Assembly (NCBI RefSeq): GCF_000739615.1
Contig: NZ_BATP01000003.1
Coordinates: 248,001-312,000, forward strand
DNA length: 64,000 bases
Direction of reading: 5' to 3'
Source: Haloferula sp. BvORR071
Lineage (GTDB): Bacteria; Verrucomicrobiota; Verrucomicrobiia; Verrucomicrobiales; Akkermansiaceae
The notes beneath the pieces are model-generated. The model worked only from the letters and a program-made list of their open reading frames with translations, made no database searches and was not told the DNA's origin. Both the position numbers and the translations under genes were made by a program. This document shows, piece after piece, positions 25,054 to 34,398 of the stretch; the first letter of the stretch is position 1; every line of letters starts with the position of its first letter.

Positions 25054-28000
25054 ATGAATCCATATTACCATCCGAGCACGCCGCTGGTCCCCGGGTCCCT
25101 GCACCGCCTCTCTGCCGAACGCGATAATTGCGGCATGGGCGCCATCGCCCAGATCCACGGCAAACGCTCTTTCGAGGTCATAGACATGGCCCTCACTTCG
25201 GTCTGCAACATGACCCACCGCGGGGCCGTGGATGCCGACATGAAGACCGGTGACGGATCCGGCATCCTCTCGCAGATCCCCTACCCGATTTTCCGCAAGG
25301 CGGCCGCGAAGCTCGGCACGACCCTGGAGAATGACAGCGACCTCGCCGTGGCAGTGTTCTTCCTGCCGCTGAACGATGCCGCCGGGCAGAAGCAACTGAA
25401 GTCACTGGCTGAAGAAGTGGTCGCCAAGCGCGGCATCACGGTGATCGGTTGGCGTGAAGTGCCGGTGGACCCGGACGCACTGGGCAAGATCGCCTTGGTC
25501 AGCCGGCCGCACATCGAGCACCTGCTGCTGCTCAAGCCCGCTGCTTGGGACGGTGATCATTTCGAGCGCCAGCTTTTCCTCTGCCGCCGTGAGATCGAGC
25601 GCAAGACGAAGGGTCTGAACGGCTTCTACATGCCGACCTTCTCCAGCCGCCTGATCTCCTACAAGGGTCTGGCGATGCCGGCAGCGTTGCGCGCCTTCTA
25701 CGGCGACTTGCAGGACTCGGATTTCGAGACCGCGATCTCGCTGTATCACCAGCGCTTCTCGACGAATACCTTCCCGGCATGGCCGCTCGGCCAGCCCTTC
25801 CGGATGATGTGCCACAACGGCGAAATCAACACGGTGGAAGGCAACCGCAACTGGATGGCTTCGCGTGAGGAGTTCTTCTCGCACCCGATCTGGGGCGATG
25901 TGGACATCAAGCTGCTGCACGACCTGATGAACGAGCACGAGTCGGACTCCGCCTCGCTCGACCACGCGCTGGAGGCGCTGGTGCTGTCCGGCCGCTCCCT
26001 GGAGCACGCGATGTGCATGCTGGTGCCGCCAGCCTATCGCAACGACGAGGATATTTCCGACGATCTACGCGCCTTCTATCAGTTCATCCGCTCCTTCTCC
26101 GAGCCGTGGGACGGCCCCGCGGGCTTGGTCTATACCGACGGCACGAAGCTTTGCGCTTCGCTCGACCGGAATGGCCTGCGGCCCTCGCGCTACAAGCTGA
26201 CGGAAGATGGTCTGCTCTACATCGGCTCCGAAGCGGGTGCGGTGATCATCGACGACGCGAAGGTGATCCGGAAGGGCCGCCTTGGCCCCGGCCAGATGTT
26301 CTCCGTGGATACCTCCACCGGACAGGTGAAGAACGACCGAGAGATCAAGGAGGCACTGGCGAAGACCAAGCCTTACCGCCAGTGGATCGACGAGAATCGC
26401 TTGGAGTTGCGCAAGTTCTGCTCGCCGGAAGCGCTGGCTCCCGCGGAGGACTTCAACACACTCGCGCTGTCGCGCCAGCAGGTCACCCACGGCATTTCGC
26501 TGGAGGAACTGGACATGGTCTTCCCGCCGATGATCAAGGGCGCCCAGGAAGCGGTGTTCTCGATGGGTGATGACATCCCGCTGGCGGTATTGTCGACCTA
26601 TCCGCGCTTGCTGTTCACCTACTTCAAGCAGCGCTTCGCGCAGGTCACCAACCCGCCGATCGACCCGATCCGCGAATGGGCGGTGATGAGTGCATCCGCG
26701 GGCCTCGGCCCCGAGCGCAACCTGCTCGATGAGACGGCAGAGCACTGCAAGATCATCAACTTGGAGTCCGCAGTGCTTTTCGAGCACCAGGTGGATCGCC
26801 TGAAGCATCTGCACGACGAGGGCTTCCCGGCCGCGGTGCTGGATATCACTTGGCCGGTCTCGGCTGGCAATGCCGGCCTGAAGGAGCGCCTCGATGAACT
26901 CTGCAAGGAGGTCGAGGGTGCGGTGGACAAGGGCGTGAGCATCGTGATCCTTTCGGACCGCCGTGCGACCGCTGAGCGCGTGCCGATCCCTGCGATCCTA
27001 GCGACCGGCGCTGTGCACCATCACCTGAACCGGATCCGCAAGCGGATGCGTTGCTCGCTGATCCTTGAGTCCGGTGAAGTGCGCGACACGCACCAGATTT
27101 CCTGTGCCTTCGGTTTCGGCGCCACGGCGGTGTGTCCTTACCTCGGCTTCGCGACGGTGCGCCAGTTGGTGGCCGCGGATGCAGGCAAGGGCAAGCTCGA
27201 CGGGATCAGCGTGGAGAAGGCGATGGCCAACTACGCGAAGGCGCTCGAGAAGGGCGTGCTGAAGATCATGTCGAAGATGGGCATCTCGGTGCTCAACTCG
27301 TATCAAGGCGCGCAGATCTTCGAGGCCATCGGCATCGGCAAGGATGTGGTGGACTTCGCCTTCACCGGCGTGCAGTCGAAGGTCGGTGGCATCAGCTTTG
27401 CGGAGATCGCGGAGGAGTCGCTGATCCGTCACCAGGCGGCCTTCAAGACGGAAGTGCCGGCCGGCGAAACGCTGGATCTCGGCGATCCGGGCTACAACCG
27501 CTACCGCAAGTCCGGTGAGCGCCATGCCTGGACCACGGATGTCATCAAGAACTTCCACACCTTCGTGAAGAGCGGCAAGGAAGAGGACTATGACGACTAC
27601 GTGAAGGTCTCGCTGGAGACCAAGCCGGTGGCGATCAAGGACCTCTTCGAGTTTGTCCCGTCGGCATCGGGTCCGATCCCGATTGAGGAAGTGGAATCGG
27701 TGGAGAGCATCCGCCGGCGCTTCACCACGGCGGCAATGTCGCTCGGCGCACTGTCGCCGGAAGCGCACGAGACCCTGGCGATCGCGATGAACCGGATCGG
27801 CGGCAAGTCCGACTCCGGCGAAGGCGGTGAGGATTCGGTGCGCTTCAAGCCCTATCCGAACGGTGACTTCGCGCGTTCTTGGATCAAGCAGGTCGCCTCG
27901 GGACGCTTCGGTGTTTCCGCGCACTATCTGGTCAATGCCGACGAGCTGGAGATCAAGATGGCGCAGGGTGCGAAGCCCGGCGAAGGTGGCCAGCTTCCCG

Positions 28001-29724
28001 GCCAGAAGGTGAATGCACTGATTGCCCGCCTGCGTCACACGCAACCCGGTGTGCAGCTCATCTCGCCGCCGCCGCACCACGATATCTATAGTATCGAGGA
28101 CCTCGCCCAGCTGATCCACGACCTGAAGGAAGTGAATCCGCGGGCACGGGTGACCGTGAAGCTCGTCGCCGAGACCGGCGTGGGCACGGTGGCGGCCGGC
28201 GTGGCGAAGGCCAGCGCGGACACGATCCTGATTTCCGGTCACGATGGTGGCACGGGCGCATCTCCCCTCTCCTCCACCAAGCACGCCGGTTCGCCGTGGG
28301 AGCTTGGCCTGGCAGAGGCTCAGCAAACGCTGCTGCTCAACAACCTGCGCGACCGCGTGATCGTCCGCACGGACGGTGGCCTGCGGAATGGCAAGGACAT
28401 CGTGATCGCAGCGGCCCTGGGTGCGGAGGAATACAATTTCGGCACCATCGCGATGATCGCGATGGGCTGCGTGTATGTCCGCAAGTGCCACTTGAACAAC
28501 TGCCCGGTGGGGATCGCGACGACCGATCCGAAGTTCCGAGCGAAGTTCAAGGGGACGCCGGAGATGGTGATCAATTTCTTCAACGGCGTGGCCCACGAAG
28601 CGCGTGGAATCATGGCCAAGCTCGGCGTGCGCACCATGGATGAGCTGATCGGCCGTCCGGAATACCTCAAGCAACGCCACGTGCCGGAACATCCAAAGGC
28701 GAACCTGATCGACCTCGCGCCGATCCTGAAGGACGTGATTCCGGAACTGGCCAAGCATCAGGGTGTCGAGGAAGCCTCGATCTCGCGGATCTGCAAGAAG
28801 GAGCGCAACGATGGCATTTCCAAGGGCCCGCTCGACGTCGTCGTGCTGCGTGACTTGGCGAAGGAACTCGGTACCGGCGAGGTATCCGCGGAAACTCCAG
28901 AGTATGGTCCGAACGCGACGCCGGATTCGATTACTGCGGCCATCATGGCGCTGCCTGACCGTCAACCTGTCGAGCTGAGCTACGATGTGGTGAATACCGA
29001 CCGCAACATCGGCACGCGCCTCTCGGGACGTATCGCTGAGATCCACGGCGACCGTGGTTTCAACGGCCACACGGCGGTGACGCTCAAGCTGCGCGGCTCG
29101 GCCGGTCAATCGCTCGGCACCTTCCTGGTGTCCGGCGTGAAGATCGAGCTGACTGGCGAGGCCAACGACTATGTCGGCAAGGGCATGGCTGCGGGCGAGA
29201 TCGTGATCAAGGTCTCCCCTGACGCGAAGTTCAACCCGGCGGTGAACACCATCTTGGGCAACACCGCTCTCTACGGTGCGACCGGCGGTTACCTCTATGC
29301 CAATGGCCGTGCGGGCGAACGCTTCGCGGTGCGCAACTCCGGTGCCACCACGGTGGTGGAAGGCGTCGGCGACCACGGCTGCGAGTATATGACCAACGGC
29401 ACCGCGGTGATCCTCGGCAAGACCGGCAAGAACTTCGGCGCGGGCATGTCGGGCGGCACCGCCTTCGTCTATGACGTGGACGGCCGCTTCTACTCGCGGA
29501 TCAACCCTGAGATGGTCGTGCCGCTGCCGGTGCAGCGCGCGCAGGACCTCGCGGAATTGAAGAAGCTCATCACCGAGCACGCCGAGAAGACCGGCAGCCC
29601 GCACGCGAAAGCGCTGCTGGAAGACTGGGCGGGCAGCCTGAAGAAGTTCGTCCGTGTAATCGCCAAGGAGCGGGCCGCGCTGGAAGCTGCGGAAGAGCAG
29701 CACGAGGCGGCGGGCACGCGCTGA
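25054..29724 (+). CDS. gltB: Glutamate synthase, large (alpha) subunit
   Basis: 1556 residues from the ATG at 25054; a TTG 15 bases upstream is possible. It makes two glutamates from glutamine and 2-oxoglutarate. An N-terminal propeptide of 25 residues precedes the nucleophilic C26 (RDN-CGMG) of the class II glutaminase domain, followed by the central domain, the FMN-binding (beta/alpha)8 synthase domain with GEGGQLPGQKV, the 3Fe-4S ligands C1139, C1145 and C1150 (CVYVRKCHLNNC), and the C-terminal beta-helix (GXXGXXXG) domain. No gltD (NADPH-donating subunit) is adjacent: a strong terminator follows and the next gene is unrelated. Either gltD is elsewhere or the enzyme uses ferredoxin; the length fits both forms. 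Confidence 0.95.
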   Translation: MNPYYHPSTPLVPGSLHRLSAERDNCGMGAIAQIHGKRSFEVIDMALTSVCNMTHRGAVDADMKTGDGSGILSQIPYPIFRKAAAKLGTTLENDSDLAVAVFFLPLNDAAGQKQLKSLAEEVVAKRGITVIGWREVPVDPDALGKIALVSRPHIEHLLLLKPAAWDGDHFERQLFLCRREIERKTKGLNGFYMPTFSSRLISYKGLAMPAALRAFYGDLQDSDFETAISLYHQRFSTNTFPAWPLGQPFRMMCHNGEINTVEGNRNWMASREEFFSHPIWGDVDIKLLHDLMNEHESDSASLDHALEALVLSGRSLEHAMCMLVPPAYRNDEDISDDLRAFYQFIRSFSEPWDGPAGLVYTDGTKLCASLDRNGLRPSRYKLTEDGLLYIGSEAGAVIIDDAKVIRKGRLGPGQMFSVDTSTGQVKNDREIKEALAKTKPYRQWIDENRLELRKFCSPEALAPAEDFNTLALSRQQVTHGISLEELDMVFPPMIKGAQEAVFSMGDDIPLAVLSTYPRLLFTYFKQRFAQVTNPPIDPIREWAVMSASAGLGPERNLLDETAEHCKIINLESAVLFEHQVDRLKHLHDEGFPAAVLDITWPVSAGNAGLKERLDELCKEVEGAVDKGVSIVILSDRRATAERVPIPAILATGAVHHHLNRIRKRMRCSLILESGEVRDTHQISCAFGFGATAVCPYLGFATVRQLVAADAGKGKLDGISVEKAMANYAKALEKGVLKIMSKMGISVLNSYQGAQIFEAIGIGKDVVDFAFTGVQSKVGGISFAEIAEESLIRHQAAFKTEVPAGETLDLGDPGYNRYRKSGERHAWTTDVIKNFHTFVKSGKEEDYDDYVKVSLETKPVAIKDLFEFVPSASGPIPIEEVESVESIRRRFTTAAMSLGALSPEAHETLAIAMNRIGGKSDSGEGGEDSVRFKPYPNGDFARSWIKQVASGRFGVSAHYLVNADELEIKMAQGAKPGEGGQLPGQKVNALIARLRHTQPGVQLISPPPHHDIYSIEDLAQLIHDLKEVNPRARVTVKLVAETGVGTVAAGVAKASADTILISGHDGGTGASPLSSTKHAGSPWELGLAEAQQTLLLNNLRDRVIVRTDGGLRNGKDIVIAAALGAEEYNFGTIAMIAMGCVYVRKCHLNNCPVGIATTDPKFRAKFKGTPEMVINFFNGVAHEARGIMAKLGVRTMDELIGRPEYLKQRHVPEHPKANLIDLAPILKDVIPELAKHQGVEEASISRICKKERNDGISKGPLDVVVLRDLAKELGTGEVSAETPEYGPNATPDSITAAIMALPDRQPVELSYDVVNTDRNIGTRLSGRIAEIHGDRGFNGHTAVTLKLRGSAGQSLGTFLVSGVKIELTGEANDYVGKGMAAGEIVIKVSPDAKFNPAVNTILGNTALYGATGGYLYANGRAGERFAVRNSGATTVVEGVGDHGCEYMTNGTAVILGKTGKNFGAGMSGGTAFVYDVDGRFYSRINPEMVVPLPVQRAQDLAELKKLITEHAEKTGSPHAKALLEDWAGSLKKFVRVIAKERAALEAAEEQHEAAGTR

Positions 29725-29751
29725 GCAAGCGCGGCGCATATCGCTAGAATC

Positions 29752-29795
29752 AAAAGCCGGGGCTGCTTGCAGATCGCAAGCAGCCCTTGGCTTTT
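29752..29795. terminator. Strong Rho-independent terminator after gltB
   Basis: A perfect 11-bp stem (GGGCTGCTTGC at 29760-29770, loop AGATC, GCAAGCAGCCC at 29776-29786) is extended by AAAAGCC on the left and GGCTTTT on the right. The structure lies 27 nt after the gltB stop and ends in a T-run. Confidence 0.88.
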
Positions 29796-29908
29796 ATGCG
29801 TGCCGGTTTTGGCGGAGAAAGCCGCACAAGGCGTTCGAGCTTGGAGACTTCGGGGAATCGCGGCAAGTCATGGGATAATGTGGCACGGTATCCGCGAGGA
29901 CCGAGCCC

Positions 29909-30712
29909 ATGAAAACGACCACTGCTCCCACAACCAAAGCCGGCAGGCCTAAAGCAGCGGATCACGGCGCCATGGTGCGACGCTGCTATGAAGCGTATGA
30001 GAAGAAGGACCGCAGTTTGATTGAACCGCTGCTAAGCGAGGACTTCACCTTTGGGAGTCCGCTTGATGACGATATCGACCGTGAACGGTACTTCGCGCGG
30101 TGCTGGCCTAACAGCGAGCACTTGGATTCATTCAAGATCGAGAGGCTGGTTGAAGACGGCGATGATGTGGTAGTTAGCTACCAAGCCAAGGCCAAGGGCG
30201 GAACCGAGTTCCGGAACACTGAGGTCTTCAGCTTCCGCGGGGACCAGATCACGCACGTGCAGGTTTACTTCGGCAGCGAGACCGGTGCTGGAGCGAGCGG
30301 CGCGGAGATCGCTGCGGTGATCGATGCTTGGGCGGAGGGATTGCGCCGGATGGATGTGGAGGCAGTGGCCGGGCTCTTCGTGGATGAGCCTGTCGGGTTC
30401 TACCTCGCCCCTCCGCTGGTGGCTGAGGAGGACTTGCGGAAGAACTTGAGGGATTGGTTCGCGAGCTTTGAGGGACCGCTAGGATATGAGGTCCGCGATT
30501 TGAAGGTCCACGCAAGTGGAGATGTCGGCTGGGCGCATGCGCTCAATCACCTGAGTGGAAGGAAGACGGACGGCAAGGAGACGGATCTATGGTTCCGCCT
30601 TACGATGGGATTCGAGAAGATCGGAGACGCGTGGAAGATCGCCCATGTGCACGAGTCTGTGCCCTTCTTGATGGATGGGAGTGGGAACGCGGCGCTGGAT
30701 CTTGAACCCTGA
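29909..30712 (+). CDS. Tandem SnoaL-like (NTF2-fold) domain protein
   Basis: 267 residues containing two consecutive SnoaL/NTF2-like domains: about 20-130 (VRRCYEAYEKKDRSLIEPLLSE ... FRGDQITHVQVYFG) and about 137-260 (AAVIDAWAEGLRRMDVEAVA ... GDAWKIAHVHESVPF). Each has the typical helix-pair then curved sheet. Such folds are used as small-molecule pockets or dimerisation modules, and no catalytic residue can be assigned. No signal peptide is visible, so a cytoplasmic location is likely. It follows the gltB terminator and has no obvious operon partner. Confidence 0.82.
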   Translation: MKTTTAPTTKAGRPKAADHGAMVRRCYEAYEKKDRSLIEPLLSEDFTFGSPLDDDIDRERYFARCWPNSEHLDSFKIERLVEDGDDVVVSYQAKAKGGTEFRNTEVFSFRGDQITHVQVYFGSETGAGASGAEIAAVIDAWAEGLRRMDVEAVAGLFVDEPVGFYLAPPLVAEEDLRKNLRDWFASFEGPLGYEVRDLKVHASGDVGWAHALNHLSGRKTDGKETDLWFRLTMGFEKIGDAWKIAHVHESVPFLMDGSGNAALDLEP

Positions 30713-30732
30713 TGACTTGAAGTAGGGCGCTG

Positions 30733-30749
30733 CGATCCTTTCAGGATCG
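30733..30749. terminator. Possible weak terminator hairpin
   Basis: A short inverted repeat CGATCC-TTTCA-GGATCG lies in the 48-bp gap between convergent genes. It has no clear T-tract, so termination is only a suggestion. Confidence 0.35.
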
Positions 30750-30760
30750 GGAGACGCTCC

Positions 30761-31387
30761 CTATTGAGATTCGTCTGGTGGAGACGCCGGTGCGGTTTTC
30801 TGAGGACCAGGCGGCGGGGACACTTCAGTCTTGGGCTTCGGGCCCAGCTTGGGGCGCGAGCGTTCGGCGGCGTCTCCCTTATTCGGGACGCGGCTGCCCG
30901 GGGCGGTCCGGTCTTTGGTGACGAAGGTGCCGGAAGGCAATTCGAGATAGGCTGCGGTTTCTTCCAAGGCGACGGCCTCTTTGGGTGTGGGAGCCCTTTT
31001 CGACGCCTCACGCAGCATGGGTGCCGCACCGGATTCGCCGAGCACGATCATGCCATTCAGGGCAGCGCTGCGGACTTCCGGATCCGGGTGAAGCAGGTAG
31101 GGCTCGATGAGTGGCAGCCCCTTGGGGTCGTAGGTGACGGAGGCTTCCTCGATCTTGCCGAGAATGGCGGTGCGCTGCTCGTCGCTCAGCTTCTCCGGGG
31201 CAGATTTGGCGGATGACTGCGAGGTCGGAGCGTCGGGTCTTTGCTCCGGCTTGGCGGGCGTTTCATGCACCTTGGACTCCTGCACTTGGGCAGAAGGTTC
31301 CGCAGTCTTCTTGCCATTCAGGAAGAGCCCGCCGGCAGCAAGGAGGAGGCAAACTCCCCCCGCTGCTGCTAAAGTGCGTCGATTCAT
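30761..31387 (-). CDS. Membrane-anchored hypothetical protein with a HEAT-like segment
   Basis: 208 residues. An N-terminal hydrophobic segment (about 6-23) forms a signal anchor. A disordered Pro/Ala/Lys/Ser linker runs to about residue 65. A helical core follows, with a HEAT-like unit (LIEPYLLHPDPEVRSAALNG, then MIVLGESGAAPMLREA). The C-terminus is again Pro/Lys-rich. I do not recognise a defined family. It is on the same strand as, and 28 bp upstream of, the next hypothetical gene, so the two may be co-transcribed. Confidence 0.65.
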   Translation of the reverse strand: MNRRTLAAAGGVCLLLAAGGLFLNGKKTAEPSAQVQESKVHETPAKPEQRPDAPTSQSSAKSAPEKLSDEQRTAILGKIEEASVTYDPKGLPLIEPYLLHPDPEVRSAALNGMIVLGESGAAPMLREASKRAPTPKEAVALEETAAYLELPSGTFVTKDRTAPGSRVPNKGDAAERSRPKLGPKPKTEVSPPPGPQKTAPASPPDESQ

Positions 31388-31415
31388 CGCGGCCGGAGCT
31401 TACCTACTTGCTTTC

Positions 31416-32258
31416 TCAAGGGGCGGGTTCCGCCTGCGGGTAGATGGCGGAGAGGTCATTGACCGGCCAGCCGGCGGCGAAGAGCCAAGACCCTTCAATG
31501 ATCGACTGAAAGTTGTCGAAGCCCCCCTGCCCGTCCGGGATCACGTCGTCGATCGAGCCCGAGATGGCGTAGAGAGAGCCGGCACCGTCGATGTAGCGGT
31601 ATTCCAGATCGCTACCGACCCGCACCGGGCGCAGGGACAGGGTGTGCTGCCACATGCCTTGGACGTTCATCGTCGAGCCCTCGGTGCCCGCTCCCGATTG
31701 GGTGGAGAAGGTCAGGAAGGTCTCGGACTTGGTGATGGACTCGTCGCGGAAGGACGAGGCGATCGTATCGCCAGCGGTATTGAAGCGCTCGAAGCTGGTG
31801 GCATTCACCGCGCTGGCCTCGCCGTAAGTCTGCATGTCGAAGTAATTACCGACATAGATCGGTGCAGAGCCCGGCCGTGTGATGTAAAAGGTCGGGATCG
31901 AACTCGCCTCATTGTAGATCGCCTTGAGCGACCAGCCGCTGACGCTGGAGATCACGCCCTCGCTGACGAGGAAGCCGAGGAATTCGCGGTTCCCGAGCCG
32001 GGCGGTGACCATCCGGGACTGATACTCGTAATTGTCCTGGACCAGATTCCCTTGGAAATCAAAGCGCGACCACTCGTTCTCGTAGTTCGCGACCCGTGGG
32101 TAGATGATCCGGCCGGTATCGTCCTTCTCGTAGGTGCCGGGGACGGTGTATTGCTCCGTAAGTCGGAGGGTGACCAGAGATTCCGTGCCTAGAGAGGCGT
32201 GGGCGATCCCGGCGAGGGCGGCGGAAAGGGCGAGGAGATAGGTGCGTTGAAAGGTCAT
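31416..32258 (-). CDS. Exported hypothetical protein
   Basis: I start at the ATG at 32258, giving signal peptide MTFQRTYLLALSAALAGIAHA; the frame is open 13 codons further upstream. The mature protein of about 260 residues is beta-rich with no long helices. It contains NEWSRFDFQGNLVQDNYEYQ, FITRPG-like turns (FYITRPGSAPIYVGNYFD) and a C-terminal AAGWPVNDLSAI stretch. The family is not recognised. It is probably periplasmic or surface-exposed. It lies 28 bp downstream of the HEAT-like protein gene and is divergent from the next gene. Confidence 0.68.
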   Translation of the reverse strand: MTFQRTYLLALSAALAGIAHASLGTESLVTLRLTEQYTVPGTYEKDDTGRIIYPRVANYENEWSRFDFQGNLVQDNYEYQSRMVTARLGNREFLGFLVSEGVISSVSGWSLKAIYNEASSIPTFYITRPGSAPIYVGNYFDMQTYGEASAVNATSFERFNTAGDTIASSFRDESITKSETFLTFSTQSGAGTEGSTMNVQGMWQHTLSLRPVRVGSDLEYRYIDGAGSLYAISGSIDDVIPDGQGGFDNFQSIIEGSWLFAAGWPVNDLSAIYPQAEPAP

Positions 32259-32341
32259 GGCCACTGAAATGACGGAGGTTTCGCCGATTCTATTCACCTA
32301 GCAAATGGATTCGTGAGAATGCCCGTGACGAGACCCTCCGC

Positions 32342-32884
32342 ATGATTCAGGCTGATCGCATGCGTGGATTCCGCAAAATCGCCACCATGGTTCTCGCCGC
32401 GACTTTCCTCCTCGCACCCCGAATCTGCGTGGCTCTGGAAGGGCGAGGCTTGGAGTCCGTTCCCCCGGAGCTGCTCAAGGATCTCGGGGACATCCATGAC
32501 ACCAAAGTCACGGCGACGGAATTCATCCTGCCGGGAGAGGGCTATTTCCTGCAGATCGACAAACTTGGCGAGCACGGCGAAAGCAAAGGACGCCCGCATC
32601 CCTTGGGCCCCTGCAAGCACTTGACCCTGCTTGTGGTCCAGGGCAAGGGCATGGGCGTGAGCCCGCGACTCAAGGACGGGCCGGAGGGGCTCCAGATCCG
32701 GGTCTGGGCGAAGGGGCCCAGCGAGGAGCACGGATATTCGGTCAGCTACACGATTCCGGACGGAAGCGCCTCCGATTCAAAGGAAGATCCAGCGGGAGAC
32801 TGCCTGCTCCAGCGGGTGGACCGGGACAGCAAGAAGCGCCAGATGGGCTACCTGAGCATCCGGGTCGTGAAGCCGGAAAAATAA
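32342..32884 (+). CDS. Exported hypothetical protein
   Basis: 180 residues. A second ATG at 32360 (MRGFRKIATMVLAATFLLAP) gives a tidier signal peptide and may be the true start. The mature protein has a FILPGEGYFLQIDKLGEHGE segment, a Pro/Gly-rich middle and a C-terminal strand MGYLSIRVVKP. No family recognised. It is divergent from the preceding hypothetical gene (83 bp) and lies 128 bp before efp, which has its own promoter-like sequence. Confidence 0.65.
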   Translation: MIQADRMRGFRKIATMVLAATFLLAPRICVALEGRGLESVPPELLKDLGDIHDTKVTATEFILPGEGYFLQIDKLGEHGESKGRPHPLGPCKHLTLLVVQGKGMGVSPRLKDGPEGLQIRVWAKGPSEEHGYSVSYTIPDGSASDSKEDPAGDCLLQRVDRDSKKRQMGYLSIRVVKPEK

Positions 32885-32969
32885 TGATCCCCCGGGCAGT
32901 TGCATGGCCCCCCAAACCTGATTTCCAGCGGGTCCGAAGGCGCTGGGTCACTCCTTTTCGACTCCACGC

Positions 32970-32998
32970 TTGCACCCGGCCCTCTCAGCGCCTATTCC
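32970..32998 (+). promoter_or_regulatory. Putative sigma70 promoter of efp
   Basis: TTGCAC (32970-32975) and TATTCC (32993-32998) are separated by exactly 17 bp. Transcription would begin near 33005, only about 8 nt before the efp ATG, implying a nearly leaderless message. No Shine-Dalgarno sequence is seen before that ATG, which fits. Confidence 0.4.
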
Positions 32999-33012
32999 GC
33001 CGGTCCGCAACC

Positions 33013-33576
33013 ATGGCCAGCACGCCCGCAATCAACCTCCGGAAGGGACACGCCGTCCGTCACAACAACGACGTCTGCGTCGTGATCTCCCACGAACTCA
33101 AGACGCCGCCACGCATGGCGTCCTACGTGGTGATGTCGATTCGCAGCGTCAGCAACAAGAAGGTCTCCAACCTGCGCCTGACCTCGAACGACTCGATGGA
33201 CTCGGTGCTACTCGAGCGCATCCCGCACGAATATTCCTACAAGGATTCCGGCGGTTACCACTTCTTGCACAACGAGACTTTCGATGACGTGGCGATCCAC
33301 GACGACATCATCGAGTCCGTTCGCGACTACCTCATCGAAGGCAACACCTACACTCTCCTCTTCGCGGACGGTCTGGTGGCTGACATCGAACTGCCGCCGT
33401 CGATGGTGATGGTGGTGGCCGAATCGCCGGAAGGCGTGAAGGGTGACTCTGCGAACAACGCCTACAAGGCCGCGACGATGGAAACCGGCCTGGTGGTGCA
33501 GGTTCCGCTCTTCATCAACCCGGGCGAGAAGCTGATCATCAAGACCGAAGACGGCAGCTACATCAGCCGCGCCTGA
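33013..33576 (+). CDS. efp: Elongation factor P, Arg34 variant
   Basis: 187 residues from the ATG at 33013 (the frame is open further upstream but not protein-like). The three EF-P beta-barrel domains are present: KOW-like N-terminal (1-64), central OB (65-125) and C-terminal OB (126-187, with GLVVQVPLFINPGEKLIIKTEDGSYISR split over the end). EF-P relieves ribosomes stalled on polyproline. Ungapped alignment with E. coli EF-P (from memory: K31-P32-G33-K34) puts P32-P33-R34 here, so the residue normally modified by lysylation is Arg. The sequence is divergent overall, as in other Verrucomicrobia. A strong terminator follows. Confidence 0.92.
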   Translation: MASTPAINLRKGHAVRHNNDVCVVISHELKTPPRMASYVVMSIRSVSNKKVSNLRLTSNDSMDSVLLERIPHEYSYKDSGGYHFLHNETFDDVAIHDDIIESVRDYLIEGNTYTLLFADGLVADIELPPSMVMVVAESPEGVKGDSANNAYKAATMETGLVVQVPLFINPGEKLIIKTEDGSYISRA

Positions 33577-33596
33577 TCCGATCGAAGTTTTTCCGG

Positions 33597-33633
33597 AAGG
33601 CCGGGTCCCGCTGGGGATCCGGCCTTTCCTTTT
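33597..33633 (+). terminator. Rho-independent terminator of efp
   Basis: A 13-bp stem starting AAGGCCGGG and closing CCGGCCTT, with one G-T wobble and a GCTG loop (33597-33626), is followed by a T-rich tract. It lies 20 nt after the efp stop. Confidence 0.88.
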
Positions 33634-33695
33634 CCAGGGGGGCGTCTTCAGCCATCAGGCTTGACCAGCGACTGGCGCTTCAAGGAGATAGTTTA

Positions 33696-34379
33696 ATGAA
33701 ACTTGGCATTCTACCTTTCCTGCTTGGGTCCTTCGCTCTGGTGACCCTCGGATGGCAGGATGTGTTCATGGCTTTGAAGCATCGCGAAGTCGTCGAGGTT
33801 TCCCTCTCCGACTACATCAAGAACCGTCCGGATGCCAAATGGCTGAAGATCACCGGCGCGCGGTTGGATATCCTTCACGCCATCTACTTTTCCCCGCGGT
33901 TTCTCAAGATGGATGCCCAGGATGTGTATGTGCCTGTGGTGGTTCCCGGCAACGATCCTAGCAAGGAGACAATCCACATCGTCCTTCACAGCAGCTCACC
34001 GGAGTTACTGAAATTGATCAACGAGGCCAAGGGCTTCGGCGACGACGGAAAAGTGGAGACCAAGCAAAAGGGCATGGACTTGGTCATGCAAAGCCTGGAG
34101 GCCTCCCTCCTCACCCGGGATATCGGAGGACTAGTGCAATACGGGCTCAGCTCGAACGACAAACGCGATTTCGAGATCAGGAAGGACAATCCGAATATCG
34201 CCAAGGATTTCGTCGTGCTGGAGGACGGCGGCAAGCCATCACTCCTGAAAGGCCTCCTCATCATGGCCCCAGGACTTCTGCTCGGAGCGGGAGTAGTCCA
34301 ACATATGCGCAAGGGAAAGCAGCCGCAACCACTGCCGCAAATGCCGCCCCGGCCGAAGCCAATCGTGCGCGCACCGTGA
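33696..34379 (+). CDS. Membrane-anchored hypothetical protein
   Basis: 227 residues with an exceptionally clear Shine-Dalgarno AAGGAG 9 nt before the ATG, which is unusual in this window. Hydrophobic segments lie at the N-terminus (about 3-20) and near the C-terminus (LLKGLLIMAPGLLLGAGVV, about 186-204), with a Pro-rich tail. The 160-residue loop between them is mixed alpha/beta with VYVPVVVPGNDPSKETIHIV. The family is not recognised. It converges with wzt, with 19 bp between stops. Confidence 0.7.
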   Translation: MKLGILPFLLGSFALVTLGWQDVFMALKHREVVEVSLSDYIKNRPDAKWLKITGARLDILHAIYFSPRFLKMDAQDVYVPVVVPGNDPSKETIHIVLHSSSPELLKLINEAKGFGDDGKVETKQKGMDLVMQSLEASLLTRDIGGLVQYGLSSNDKRDFEIRKDNPNIAKDFVVLEDGGKPSLLKGLLIMAPGLLLGAGVVQHMRKGKQPQPLPQMPPRPKPIVRAP

Positions 34380-34398
34380 GACAAGCAAGAGAGCTACC

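Noticed and set aside
26998-29739. 913-codon open frame on the minus strand opposite gltB
   Set aside because: Arg/His/Leu-rich shadow of a strongly conserved gene; no protein-like features.
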